Below, in pieces: positions 17,140-25,985 of a stretch of 38,187 nt of DNA (position 1 is the stretch's first letter; every line of letters begins with the position of its first letter). Position numbers and translations under genes: made by a program. The notes beneath the pieces are model-generated. The model was not told where the DNA came from and ran no database searches. It saw only the letters and a program-made list of their open reading frames with translations. Location of the stretch: assembly GCA_964655775.1 (NCBI GenBank), contig CAZZNQ010000034.1, positions 1 to 38,187 of the forward strand, in the 5' to 3' direction. This DNA is from CAZZNQ01 sp964655775. GTDB taxonomy: Bacteria; Planctomycetota; Brocadiia; SM23-32.

Positions 17140-17766
17140 TCACGGCAGATATGCATTCAGAAGCTCCTTCAGGTGCTGGCGCGCCCGGTACAGGCGCGAT
17201 TCAACGGTACCCCGAGGCACCGAAAGCGTCTCCGCTATCTCGTCGTAGGCCATGCCCTGGAACTCACGCAGCACCACCACTTGCCTGTGGTCCTCGCTGA
17301 GCTGGTCGAGGGCGGCCATCACGTCCATGTGAAGGCTGACATCGCGCGAACGGGCCCTGGTCTCCCCGGACGGCGAGCGCGCGTTGTCTGACATCACTCT
17401 TATGGGAGCCGTCTTGCGCACCCGCTCGGACCTGTGGTGACGGGCGGCCCTTCGCATCAGGATTTTGCTCAACCAGGTCTTGAGCGACGCCTCTCCGCGA
17501 AAACGTCCCAACTGTTCGAATGCCGCCAGCATGGTTTCCTGGACCATATCCTCTGCGTCCGCCGCGTTGCCGACCAGGGAGTAGGCCAGCCCATAGAGCC
17601 TGTCTGCGTGCCGATTCACAATCTCGCGGCGCGCATCGTCGTCGCCGGCGAGCGCACTGCGAATGAGCTGCGAGTCGCTATCGCGCAAGAAGACTCTCTC
17701 CGTCGGTGGCTGTCTCTCCTTGGTGTCCGACACTACAGTTCCCTTGGGCCGCGCATTTCTTCCCAA
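17140..17766 (-). CDS. ECF-type RNA polymerase sigma factor
   Basis: A 208-residue sigma-70 family protein of the extracytoplasmic function type. Region 2 covers about 45-115 (HADRLYGLAYSLVGNAADAEDMVQETM, then the DNA-melting WLSKILMRRAARHHR). After a linker of about 35 residues, region 4 covers about 150-205 with a helix-turn-helix (YDEIAETLSVPRGTVESRLYRARQHLKE). No region 3 is present. The start is uncertain: the ATG at 17766 has GGGAAG close upstream, and a GTG at 17733 has AAGGGA at 6 bases. It is followed by the anti-sigma and LTxxQ genes and then the secretion genes, so it may direct transcription of its own operon. Confidence 0.93.
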   Translation of the reverse strand: MGRNARPKGTVVSDTKERQPPTERVFLRDSDSQLIRSALAGDDDARREIVNRHADRLYGLAYSLVGNAADAEDMVQETMLAAFEQLGRFRGEASLKTWLSKILMRRAARHHRSERVRKTAPIRVMSDNARSPSGETRARSRDVSLHMDVMAALDQLSEDHRQVVVLREFQGMAYDEIAETLSVPRGTVESRLYRARQHLKELLNAYLP

Positions 17767-17850
17767 CTTTTTCCAAGCCCCCCTCCCGGCGGCATGGAAC
17801 CAAAGGTCGCGTCGACGGAATTGAACGGGCGAAAGGAACGGCTCCTGCGG

Positions 17851-18954
17851 TCAAGACGCCGAATCATCCGCCCTCGGCTGCCGCAGAAACAGCAGCGCGC
17901 CCAGCACGCCCGCCCCGAAGCCGCCGACGTGGGCCCACCAGGCGACGCCCGGCACTTCGAGCGACCCGTACAAGACCTGCAGGAGAATCCAGAACCCGAA
18001 GTAGGCCCAGGCGGGTACCTCGAAGCGCACCGGACGCCACCAAACGATCATGCGGATCAGGAACCGGTTCTCGGGAAACCAGATGACGTACGCCCCCAGC
18101 ACGCCAGAAATCGCGCCGCTCGCGCCGACGGCGGGGATCTGGGAAGAGGGATCGCCGACGATATGGGCGACCGTGGCCGCCAGCCCGCAGGCGAGGTAGA
18201 AGAGGATGAAGCCGCGCGAGCCAAACCGTTCCTCCACGTTGTCCCCGGTAATGTACAGGAAGTACATGTTCCCCAGCAGGTGGAAGATCCCCCCGTGCAT
18301 GAACATACTGGTCAGCACGGAGTGAAGGTTGCGCCCGGCGAGTACGTCGGCCGGCACCAGCGCCAGCGACTCCAGAGTCTCCCGGAAACCCAGGAAGACG
18401 GCCGTGATGAACACGGCGCAGTTCATCGCCAGCAGCGTCGTCACCACCGGTGGGAACAGAGTCTGCGGCACGTTGATCTCCAGCGGGATGCCCAGGATGT
18501 ACTGCAGCAGGGCGACGGGCGCGGACTCATGGTCCACCGACGGCGGCATCTCGTAGCGTTCGCCCGGTTCTGCGGGCCGTGGGCGTGCGATCGGCACTGC
18601 GCCCGCCTTGCGGTAGTGCTCGCGGGCCTGCGAATACTCGTCGCGATCCAGGAACAGACCGGAGCAGGTCAGGCACTGCTCGATGAAGATGCCCGACCCG
18701 GCGTCGAGCTCCCGGCGGAACAGCGGCTTGGTGCAGAGCGGGCAGCGGCTCTCCGTGCGGACGGCGCCGCGCAGGGCCTTGCCGGTGGGGTCGGTGCTGA
18801 ACGAGAGCCCGGCGGCACGCGACAGTTCGCCCGCGTCGAACCACATCCCGAGACAGGCCGGGCAGATGTCCACGGGCACGTCCTCAAGCTGCATGCCGTG
18901 CATGGGTCGCCCGCACTTGGGACAACGGCAGCGGGATCGTGGCGCGGAACGCAT
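17851..18954 (-). CDS. Rhomboid-family intramembrane serine protease with two N-terminal zinc ribbons
   Basis: From the ATG at 18954 (GGAGGT at 18964-18969) the protein has 367 residues; a GTG nine codons upstream has no better site. Residues 9-110 contain two zf-TFIIB-like zinc ribbons, with pairs C11/C14 and C31/C34, then C71/C74 and C94/C97, each followed by the typical GxxxD segment. Residues 165-360 are a multi-pass rhomboid domain. The catalytic Ser is S279 in GASGAISG and the catalytic His is H342 in WWAHVGGFGAG. The HGGIFHLLGNMYFL motif (H220, H225, N229) supplies the oxyanion and structural residues. It should cleave membrane-protein substrates. The cytoplasmic zinc module may bind nucleic acid or protein partners. 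It lies 33 bases downstream of rarA. Confidence 0.92.
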   Translation of the reverse strand: MRSAPRSRCRCPKCGRPMHGMQLEDVPVDICPACLGMWFDAGELSRAAGLSFSTDPTGKALRGAVRTESRCPLCTKPLFRRELDAGSGIFIEQCLTCSGLFLDRDEYSQAREHYRKAGAVPIARPRPAEPGERYEMPPSVDHESAPVALLQYILGIPLEINVPQTLFPPVVTTLLAMNCAVFITAVFLGFRETLESLALVPADVLAGRNLHSVLTSMFMHGGIFHLLGNMYFLYITGDNVEERFGSRGFILFYLACGLAATVAHIVGDPSSQIPAVGASGAISGVLGAYVIWFPENRFLIRMIVWWRPVRFEVPAWAYFGFWILLQVLYGSLEVPGVAWWAHVGGFGAGVLGALLFLRQPRADDSAS

Positions 18955-18963
18955 CTGTCGCGG

Positions 18964-18969
18964 ACCTCC
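18964..18969 (-). promoter_or_regulatory. Ribosome-binding site deciding the rhomboid start
   Basis: The minus strand reads GGAGGT 9 bases before the ATG at 18954, inside the nine-codon GTG extension. This makes the ATG the more likely start. Confidence 0.6.
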
Positions 18970-18987
18970 GATTCTCTCCACCGGTTT

Positions 18988-20343
18988 CTAGTCCTGCCCT
19001 TTGCCGGCCTCGTCGTCGATGCCCCGGGCCTTCCTTATCGCTTCCAGCCGCTGGCGCAGCGCCTTCTCGTGGCCCTGGTCGGTTGGTCGATAGTAAATCC
19101 GGCTGGTGGGGATGTAGTCCTGATCCACCCAGTGGCCCTCGAAGGAGTGTGCGTACCTGTAGCCGTCGCCCCTCCCCAGCCGCTCGGCGCCCGGATAGCT
19201 GGCATCCCTGAGGTGGTCGGGCACCGGAAGCGTGCGCCCCTCGCGAACATCCTTCAGGGCCTCATCGACGGCGAGATACGCGGCGTTGCTTTTGGGCGCG
19301 CAGGCGATGTAGGTGACGGCATGCGCCAGCGGGATCCGGGCCTCGGGCATCCCCACGAACTCCACCGCCTGCTGCGCGGCCACCGCCAGCAAGAGCGCGT
19401 TCGGCGCGGCGTTGCCGACATCTTCCGAAGCGCAGATCACCACTCTCCGCGCGATGAACCGCGGGTCCTCGCCTCCCTTGAGCATCTTGGCCATCCAGTA
19501 AAGCGCCGCGTCGGGATCGCTGCCCCTCATACTCTTGATGAAGGCGCTGGCCGTGTCGTAATGCTCGTCCTCGTCGGCATCGTAGACAATGGCCTTGCGC
19601 TGGATGGACGCCTCGGCGAGCGCGAGGTCAAAACGGATGACGCCGTCCGCTCCGGGCTCCGAGCTCAGTACACCCACCTCCAACGCGTTGAGCGCCCGCC
19701 GGGCGTCCCCGTCGCAGATCTCCACGAGGTGGTCCAGCGCGTCGTCCTCCGCGGTAACGGGGGTGCCGCCCAACCCGCGTTTCTCATCCGCCAGGGCCCT
19801 TTCGAGGAGGGTTCGGATATCGCCCGGCGCCAGCGGCTTGAACTCGAATATCTGCGAACGGGAAAGAAGCGCGGAGTTGATGGAATGGAAGGGGTTGTGC
19901 GTCGTGGCGCCGACCAGTATCACGGTACCGGCTTCCACGTCCGGGAGCAGCACGTCCTGCTGGGCGCGGTTGAAGCGGTGCAGCTCGTCGATGAACAGAA
20001 CGGTGCGCCGGCCCGAGCGCCGCTTCAGGTTCAGCGCCGTCTCCAGGGCGGAGCGCACCTGGGAGACGTTGGCCGTGGTGGCGTTCAGCAGCACGAAGCG
20101 CGCCTCGGTGCATCTGGCGATCACGTGCGCGAGTGCGGTCTTGCCGGTTCCGGGAGGGCCGTAGAACACCAGCGAGGCCAGCCTGTCCGCCTGGATCATC
20201 CGCCAAAGGAGGCGGCCTTCACCTACGAAGTGCTCCTGCCCGACGAACTCGCCGAGTGAGCGCGGACGCATGCGGGTGGAAAGAGGCGCGTCTTCGGGGA
20301 ACTGCGCGCCCTCCCCGGCCGGCTCCTGCTCGAACAGTGACAT
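18988..20343 (-). CDS. rarA: Replication-associated recombination protein A (RarA/MgsA), AAA+ ATPase
   Basis: A 451-residue AAA+ clamp-loader-like ATPase, close to the usual family length. Walker A is GPPGTGKT at 62-69, Walker B FIDE at 117-120, sensor 1 is ATTHNP at 146-151, and the arginine-finger SR is at 161-162. The C-terminal MgsA domain contains the characteristic SDPDAALYWMAKMLKGGEDPRFIARR and the late AKSNAAYLAVDEALKDV, followed by YRYAHSFEGHWVDQDYIP. RarA acts at stalled replication forks. The ATG at 20343 gives a normal N-terminus (MSLFEQEP), while an upstream ATG at 20406 adds 21 residues of no family likeness. It is not obviously linked in function to the neighbouring rhomboid gene. 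Confidence 0.96.
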   Translation of the reverse strand: MSLFEQEPAGEGAQFPEDAPLSTRMRPRSLGEFVGQEHFVGEGRLLWRMIQADRLASLVFYGPPGTGKTALAHVIARCTEARFVLLNATTANVSQVRSALETALNLKRRSGRRTVLFIDELHRFNRAQQDVLLPDVEAGTVILVGATTHNPFHSINSALLSRSQIFEFKPLAPGDIRTLLERALADEKRGLGGTPVTAEDDALDHLVEICDGDARRALNALEVGVLSSEPGADGVIRFDLALAEASIQRKAIVYDADEDEHYDTASAFIKSMRGSDPDAALYWMAKMLKGGEDPRFIARRVVICASEDVGNAAPNALLLAVAAQQAVEFVGMPEARIPLAHAVTYIACAPKSNAAYLAVDEALKDVREGRTLPVPDHLRDASYPGAERLGRGDGYRYAHSFEGHWVDQDYIPTSRIYYRPTDQGHEKALRQRLEAIRKARGIDDEAGKGQD

Positions 20344-20431
20344 CGGCTCCGCCTCGATTCTCCCCAGGTACCCACAACTCCTTGTGGCAACACCAGTTGC
20401 ATTCACAGGTTACCGATTGCGACGAAGGGCG

Positions 20432-22831
20432 TCAAGACGAGGTGGCGCCGCTTGGCTGGAAGGACAGGTTCCTGAATTCGCACGCGGCCGCCGGATCGCT
20501 GGTGGCCTCCAGGTAGAGGCGCAATCGTAGATCATTGAGGCTGACGGAGAACTCCCGGAGCCGCTCGTCGTCCAGGAAGACGACGAGCTCGCGCAGTGCG
20601 TCGTCATACTCGATCCCCATGCGGTGCCATTCACGGTCCTCGTCGCCTGCCGCCGGCCGAAGCGTGGTGCGGGCGGACATGGTGCCCATGCGCCTCCGGA
20701 GGTAGTAGTCCGTGCCGTCGAACCCGATGTCGAGGCTGTCGTCGCCGTTGCTGATGAGTTCCAATCCCGTGCGGGTGCCCGGCCGGTTCATAACGCTCCT
20801 CGCGACGCGGAACTCGAGGCCGAGTGTGAAGCCCTGTTGTCGCACCGGCCTGATGGTCGCCATTTCCGCCGCCGATTCCCAGCTTCCCTCGGACATAGTG
20901 AGCCGCAGAGCGCCCTCCGGCGAGAGCGCACCGCCTCTCTGCAGGGCGCTTCCCTGCCACAGATCGCCGCTGAACCCATGTTCCTGCACCAGGGTCTGGA
21001 ACTCGTGCGCCTCCAGGGGCAGTTTGGCCAGTTCCCCCACCATGTCCTCCATCTCCTGCGAGGCGCGCCGGGCAAGCTCGGGATCGCTGAGCCGGGATGC
21101 AGCCAGATAGTGCTCCCGCGCGGCGGCGTAGTCTCCGGCACGTCGGCACTGATCCGCCATGTGCAGCAGCAGGCCCGCGCGAAGGCGAACGGAGGGCTTA
21201 TCGGGCGAGATGGCGCTTTCCTCTCGCGCTGCCGCCAGGAACTTCCGGATCTCCTCTGTCTGCGCCTGGCGCTGCAGAAGATCGCTCCCCCACTGCTCCA
21301 GCAGGTCGCCGATCGCCCGGCGCGCCGCCTGGGCCTTCTCCGGGTCGGACGCAAACTCCTGCATCAGGCGTTTCCGCGCCTGTAGCGCCTCCATGAACCG
21401 CTGCCTGCTCACAAGGTCGTAAGTGGCGGAGAACTCCTGCGACCATCGCTGTTCCATGGCCGACTCCCGCTCAAGCGCCATGATGGCCGCCGCGAGCCGC
21501 GTGGTCTGCTGCGCGTCCGGGAAGAACTCCTTCATTCGATCCCGCAGAATCTCGGCCTCCAGGCGCCGGCCGTCGGCCAGGTATCGCGAGGCCATTTCGT
21601 AGGTGTCCTGGGCCAGCGCCTCCTGGGTTTCGGTCGCGAACTCGCGGAACGCGAGGCGTCGGTTTGCGTGCAGCCGGCTCTCGTCCACCTGCTTCAGCAA
21701 TTCCAGCGCCTGCCAGGTGCGTCCGGCCGCCGCCGCTGCCCGCGCGGCCTCCCACGGGTCCGGTTCGGCCGCAGCGGCCGGGGCCGGCTCGTCGCCCGGG
21801 ACCTCCTCCGGGATCCGGGGGTAGAGCACGCCCAGCACCATCGCACCGATCGCAACGATAGCCAGGGCCCAGAGTCGCGACGGGCCGGTGTAGCTCGGCG
21901 CGGTCTCCAACTCGATGTCCTCAACGGTCTCGGCCGTGGCCGGGTCGTAGAAGAGCGAAGCCGGATTCTCAGTCTCCACCAACGGGGCGCCGCTGATGAG
22001 ATGCTGCTCGACCAGCTCCAGGTCGCGTGCGAGGGTCTCGCTGTCGTAACGCATGTCGCGATCCTTGGCCAGCATGCGCTCGATCAGGGGCGGCAGGAAG
22101 GAGGGCAGGTCGCTGCATTTCTCGCGAAGGTCCGGCGGCTCCTGTTCGACATTGGCCTTCAGGTAGCCCTTGCTGTTTCGGGCCGTGAACGGACGGATTC
22201 CGCTGACCAGCTCGTAGGCGACCACGCCGAGGCTGAATATGTCCGAGCGACCGTCCATCGGTTTGCGCTGGATCTGCTCCGGCGAGAGGTAGCGCGCCGT
22301 GCCGGCCACGCGCGTGGAGGCGTGCTCGCGCGAGATGTCCATCTCGCTGACGCTCTTGGCTATCCCCAGGTCGGTGAGCTTCACGTGGATGGTGCTGCTG
22401 GGGTCCTGATCCAGCAGAATGTTGCCGGGCTTGATGTCGCGGTGAACGATACCCTGGCGGTGTATGGCCACGAGGGCGCCGGCGGTCTGGCGAAGTATAT
22501 GGATCTTCTCGACGAGCTCGAAATCCTGCTTGTCGCGCATGCACTTTAGCAGTGAGTTCTCGACGAACTCCATCGCGTAATACGCGTCGTCTCCCTCTTC
22601 GCCCGATTCGAAGAAGGTCACGATGTTCGGGTGCTGAACGCTCACCAGCATCTTGACTTCGCGGTCGCGCAGCAGGCGGCTCTCGTTCGGGCCGCGCTCT
22701 TTGCCCGAGGCGAATATCTTCACAGCGACTATGTCGCCCCCCTCGTCGTCACTGGCCCGGTACACACTGGCAACACCGCCCTTGCCCATGTGTTCCAGCA
22801 GCGTATACTTGCCGAAAGTTCTGACTTCCAT
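20432..22831 (-). CDS. Membrane Ser/Thr protein kinase with coiled-coil and LamG-like C-terminus
   Basis: A 799-residue Hanks-type kinase. The kinase domain (about 7-275) is intact: glycine loop GKGGVASVY (16-24), VAVK lysine K38, catalytic loop HRDIKPGN with D132, DLG metal motif (154-156) and TARYLSPEQ after the activation loop. A membrane helix lies at about 318-338. The extracytoplasmic part has an Ala-rich linker, a long Glu/Arg/Ala helical region (about 360-625) and a C-terminal concanavalin/LamG-like beta-sandwich (about 630-795, FTLGLEFRVARSV and GIEYDDALRELVVFLDDERL). No clear Shine-Dalgarno precedes the ATG, so it may be coupled to the DUF4438-like gene 16 bases upstream. It probably phosphorylates a ligand for the FHA protein in the same operon. 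Confidence 0.93.
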   Translation of the reverse strand: MEVRTFGKYTLLEHMGKGGVASVYRASDDEGGDIVAVKIFASGKERGPNESRLLRDREVKMLVSVQHPNIVTFFESGEEGDDAYYAMEFVENSLLKCMRDKQDFELVEKIHILRQTAGALVAIHRQGIVHRDIKPGNILLDQDPSSTIHVKLTDLGIAKSVSEMDISREHASTRVAGTARYLSPEQIQRKPMDGRSDIFSLGVVAYELVSGIRPFTARNSKGYLKANVEQEPPDLREKCSDLPSFLPPLIERMLAKDRDMRYDSETLARDLELVEQHLISGAPLVETENPASLFYDPATAETVEDIELETAPSYTGPSRLWALAIVAIGAMVLGVLYPRIPEEVPGDEPAPAAAAEPDPWEAARAAAAAGRTWQALELLKQVDESRLHANRRLAFREFATETQEALAQDTYEMASRYLADGRRLEAEILRDRMKEFFPDAQQTTRLAAAIMALERESAMEQRWSQEFSATYDLVSRQRFMEALQARKRLMQEFASDPEKAQAARRAIGDLLEQWGSDLLQRQAQTEEIRKFLAAAREESAISPDKPSVRLRAGLLLHMADQCRRAGDYAAAREHYLAASRLSDPELARRASQEMEDMVGELAKLPLEAHEFQTLVQEHGFSGDLWQGSALQRGGALSPEGALRLTMSEGSWESAAEMATIRPVRQQGFTLGLEFRVARSVMNRPGTRTGLELISNGDDSLDIGFDGTDYYLRRRMGTMSARTTLRPAAGDEDREWHRMGIEYDDALRELVVFLDDERLREFSVSLNDLRLRLYLEATSDPAAACEFRNLSFQPSGATSS

Positions 22832-22847
22832 AAGCGTCTGGCGCCGT

Positions 22848-23756
22848 TCAGTCGTTTGCGGAATCTGCGCGGGCCCGACCGATCTGCAGGTATAGGGAGA
22901 TGTTCGCGCCGGAGTCCACCACCGGCCGTATGCGCCCGCTGCGGCTGGTCATCAGCGACGTGAAGCCCGGTCCGTGGCCCGCCGTTGCGCAGCGCGAATG
23001 CACAACCACGCCGATGGTGACGGCGCCCGTCTTGTAGGTGCGGCCGAAGGTGCTGTCCGCGTTCTCCAGCGCCACCACATCGCCAAGCTTCAGGGCCGCC
23101 AGGCCATACTCTTCGTTGATGTCCTCGTCGAACAGCTGGATGTCGTAGTCGCCGGTGTAGGAATGGGCGCGGCCCAGGCCGCTACCCATGACGGCGGCGG
23201 GAAGGCGATGCGCAACCGGCACCACCAGCGTCTCCCCGTCCAGCTCGGCCCTCATCCGCTGCAGGAGCCGCGGGTCCAGGTTCATGAGGCGCACGTCCGG
23301 TGCGCCCGTGAGTTTTAGCCCCAGCCCAAGGGCGCGGATGAGTATCTTGTCGCCCACCACCAGCTTCTCAAGCGTCTCGTCCGCGAAGTCCATTAGCACG
23401 TGCTCGATCCCGCCGTGCTTGCCGGTGACCACACCTTGGTCGCCCTTGGCATCGCCGCTGACCACCCGTCCCACGTTGCCGACGCAGGAGAGCAGGTTGA
23501 GGGCGGTATTCTCGTTGGTCTTCTCGGTCTTGACCGACACGCCGGGCTCCACGTGATCGGCCTCCCAGTCAAGCGCGCTGTCGCCCACCTTGCAGTTGTA
23601 GGTAATGCCTCCCACGCCGGGGAGTATGGAGGGCGAGCCTTCCGGGTCCAGCCGCCAGGTTCCGCGGCTTACCGGTGGCGAGACGGCGCCGACGACGGAT
23701 TGCTCGATGAGCCGGTGCGCGTTGGTGCGCAATTCCTTGCTGCGTTCCTCTGACAA
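22848..23756 (-). CDS. DUF4438-like protein of unknown function
   Basis: A 302-residue soluble protein beginning at TTG (23756), with GGAGAA 7-8 bases upstream. No signal peptide or membrane helix is seen. The C-terminal half contains long conserved-looking stretches (GDVVALENADSTFGRTYKTGAVTIGVVVHS and AGHGPGFTSLMTS) that match my memory of the DUF4438 family, known from Thermotoga and archaea, structurally solved but without a confirmed function. I rate the family call as moderate. It lies between an FHA gene (18 bases upstream) and a kinase gene (16 bases downstream), so co-transcription is very likely. Confidence 0.7.
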   Translation of the reverse strand: MSEERSKELRTNAHRLIEQSVVGAVSPPVSRGTWRLDPEGSPSILPGVGGITYNCKVGDSALDWEADHVEPGVSVKTEKTNENTALNLLSCVGNVGRVVSGDAKGDQGVVTGKHGGIEHVLMDFADETLEKLVVGDKILIRALGLGLKLTGAPDVRLMNLDPRLLQRMRAELDGETLVVPVAHRLPAAVMGSGLGRAHSYTGDYDIQLFDEDINEEYGLAALKLGDVVALENADSTFGRTYKTGAVTIGVVVHSRCATAGHGPGFTSLMTSRSGRIRPVVDSGANISLYLQIGRARADSAND

Positions 23757-23774
23757 GTGACGTTCTCCTCAGTA

Positions 23775-24842
23775 CTACCGAAGCGTCTGCCTGCCGAGTT
23801 CCTCGGCCCGGCGCCGGGCCGCTTCGGCCAATTCGGGTATGCCTATTCTGTCCGCGGCGTTACGGTAGAGGGCCAGGGCTTCTGCGAGATCCCCCTCGCC
23901 GCGTTCTTCACGCGCCTGCTCCTCTATCGAGCGGAACGCCGCGTGGGCGAGCCGTTCGGTATATTCGCGGCGTCTCTCCACAAGCTTCTCGATCTCTTCG
24001 CCTCCTTCCAGCGCGTCAATCTGGCTGTAGAGGTCGAACGCCTCCGCGAAGTTGCCGCGGGTCTCGCTCTGCACGGCATCGCTCAGAAGCCTTTGCGTCA
24101 CCGCCCAGTAGACCTCCTCCTTCTTGCCGTCCACGCCCCGGGCGACGGTGGAATTGGGAAAGAAGACCTGCAGCGTGTTCAACCTTTCCAGGGCATCGAC
24201 CTCCCGTGCCTCGCGGGCCAGGGCAACCGCCTCGTCCCACACCTCACGGGCCTGGATTTCGCGCTGGTGTGCGCGCCGTCCCGCCCGCATGTAGCCGTAG
24301 AGCAACGCCCCGGCTACCAGTACGGACACCGCGGAGAACACCACGCAGAGAAACCCGAGCCCGCGCCGCCTGGCCTCTTCGTGAGCGTCATGGTCGCGCC
24401 GCAGCCGTTCGCCGTCCAGGCGGCTGCGCACCTTTATCTCGTCCAGGGTTGCGGTTGCCTCGCCCATCGACCGCAGCCGCACGCCCAGCTCTGCCTCACG
24501 CACCGCAATGATGGGCTCTGTGGCGCGGGCGTCGTCCTTCATCAGATCGAAGCGGAAGACGGTGGAACTTAGCCGTATCACGTCGCCTGGGCGCAGCTCC
24601 GTTCTGTCGCGCACGCGGACGGAGTTGACCATCGTGCCCTTGCGGCTGTTCAAATCGCTCAGTTCCCACACGCCGTTCACCGAGGAGATCTCGCAGTGGA
24701 AACGGCTCACCGACGGAGTAACCACGCGGATGCTGTTCCGCGAGGACCGCCCAATCGTTGTGACCCGGTTGTCCGGCAGACGGTAGAAGCTGCCGGGTTC
24801 CGGTCCCTGGATCATTATGAGGACCGGTTGCCCGTTCTGCAC
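23775..24842 (-). CDS. FHA-domain transmembrane protein with periplasmic helical repeats
   Basis: A 355-residue protein starting at GTG (GGAG 6 bases upstream). Residues 6-100 are a forkhead-associated domain: IGRSSRNSI (30-38), SRFHCEI (46-52) and LNSRKGTMVN (64-73) give the usual phosphothreonine-binding Arg, Ser, His and Asn positions. A membrane helix follows at about 162-184, and the C-terminal half is a Glu/Arg/Ala-rich helical region with TPR-like spacing (AVALAREAREVDALERL, AFDLYSQIDALEGG and ALALYRNAADRIG). It is the first gene of the FHA-DUF4438-kinase set and may recognise the kinase's phosphosites. The 126-base region before it contains a 6-bp GC hairpin (24865-24880). Confidence 0.92.
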   Translation of the reverse strand: MQNGQPVLIMIQGPEPGSFYRLPDNRVTTIGRSSRNSIRVVTPSVSRFHCEISSVNGVWELSDLNSRKGTMVNSVRVRDRTELRPGDVIRLSSTVFRFDLMKDDARATEPIIAVREAELGVRLRSMGEATATLDEIKVRSRLDGERLRRDHDAHEEARRRGLGFLCVVFSAVSVLVAGALLYGYMRAGRRAHQREIQAREVWDEAVALAREAREVDALERLNTLQVFFPNSTVARGVDGKKEEVYWAVTQRLLSDAVQSETRGNFAEAFDLYSQIDALEGGEEIEKLVERRREYTERLAHAAFRSIEEQAREERGEGDLAEALALYRNAADRIGIPELAEAARRRAEELGRQTLR

Positions 24843-24968
24843 CTGTTCTCCCCGATGGAGGATTCGCGGGTCCGCCCGCGCAGCCTTCGTGGCGATGTCC
24901 TTAGGTTAACTTCGGACTGGCCTGCACTGCAAACCAAAGCCGTGTCCGCAGGTGGTCCACTGCAATCC

Positions 24969-25967
24969 CTATGCCGGAGGATCCAATTCAGCCAGCAGGG
25001 CTGCCACGTCCGCCACGTCGCGCGGGAGGTCGCTACGGTGCTCCATCGGTTCGCCCGTGACGGGATGCGCGTAGGCGATCCGCTCCGCGTGCAGCGGACA
25101 GCGATCCAGAAGCAGCCGGCCCGCCGGAACCGCCTCGCGTCCCAGCACGGAGTTGAGATCCCCTCCCGTGAGCCTATCTCTGCGCCCGTATAGCGGATCG
25201 ACGGCCGGAGGATAGCCTATGGCCTGCAGGTGGACGCGGATCTGGTGCTGGCGACCGGTGTGGAGTTCCACGCCGACCAGCGTGAAATGGCCGAAGCGTC
25301 GGCGCGCGCGGAAGACGCTGTGCGCCACCTTGCCCCCGTCCCGCACGGCCCTCATCTCGGACACCGTCCCCGGTCGCCTGGCGATGGGCGCCCGACAGTG
25401 AATCTCGTGCCTCGGCAGCGCGCCCTCGCACAGGACCACGTAGCCCTTTTCGACGCGCCGCGTCTCGAACTGGCGGCTGAGCCGACGCCCGGTCTCCGCG
25501 TTCTTCGCCACCAGGAGGACGCCCGATGTCTGACGGTCCAGCCGGTGCACCACGTGCGGACGCAGGTAGGGCCCGCCGTCCGGGGCATCGCGGTTCACGT
25601 AAGCGACCAGCGACTGGTAGAACTCCTTGCCCTGCCCCCCGCGCGCCGGCAGCACGGACCTGCCCGCCGGCTTATCCACGCAAAGCAGGCTGGGGTCCTC
25701 GTGGAGTATGTTCAGTTCAAGGTGCTGCTTGGGCAGCTCACCGCGTTCCAGGCCATCGGGCAGGCCCACGAGATCCCCCTCGCGCAGCCGCCGCTTCGGC
25801 ACAGCGCAGCCACCGTTCACCCGGATCCGACCTTCCCCTATCAGCCGGCGCAGCCTGGTTTTGGAATGCCCGATGAGGCGGGCACTGAGGAACTCCAGCA
25901 GCGGACGGCCGTTGGATTCGACCGGTACTTCCAGCGTGCGCTTAGGGTCCGACGCATCCGAGGTCAT
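24969..25967 (-). CDS. RluA-family 23S rRNA/tRNA pseudouridine synthase
   Basis: A 332-residue protein with an S4 RNA-binding domain (about 18-75) and a pseudouridine synthase domain (about 85-310). The catalytic Asp is D144 in HRLDRQTSGVLL; the later GRQHQIRVHL is also conserved. It isomerises specific uridines in large-subunit rRNA or tRNA. The RluA, RluC and RluD subgroups cannot be separated by eye, so I give no symbol. The product ends with LLAELDPPA. It overlaps no neighbour; the lipoprotein gene upstream ends 18 bases before its start. Confidence 0.92.
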   Translation of the reverse strand: MTSDASDPKRTLEVPVESNGRPLLEFLSARLIGHSKTRLRRLIGEGRIRVNGGCAVPKRRLREGDLVGLPDGLERGELPKQHLELNILHEDPSLLCVDKPAGRSVLPARGGQGKEFYQSLVAYVNRDAPDGGPYLRPHVVHRLDRQTSGVLLVAKNAETGRRLSRQFETRRVEKGYVVLCEGALPRHEIHCRAPIARRPGTVSEMRAVRDGGKVAHSVFRARRRFGHFTLVGVELHTGRQHQIRVHLQAIGYPPAVDPLYGRRDRLTGGDLNSVLGREAVPAGRLLLDRCPLHAERIAYAHPVTGEPMEHRSDLPRDVADVAALLAELDPPA

Positions 25968-25985
25968 GCCGCCCCCAGGCCCCGG

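Noticed and set aside
17434..20259. 941-codon open frame on the plus strand
   Set aside because: It lies opposite the sigma, rhomboid and rarA genes, whose motifs are clear. High third-position GC opens long antisense frames; it shows no family motif.
17851..24842. A new phage-defence island made of rhomboid, RarA, kinase and FHA genes
   Set aside because: RarA is a housekeeping protein and the other genes fit signalling. No nuclease, toxin, CBASS, retron or restriction gene is present.
24865..24880. Short GC hairpin upstream of the FHA gene as a terminator
   Set aside because: 6-bp stem with 4-base loop, no T-run on either strand; likely chance in GC-rich sequence.
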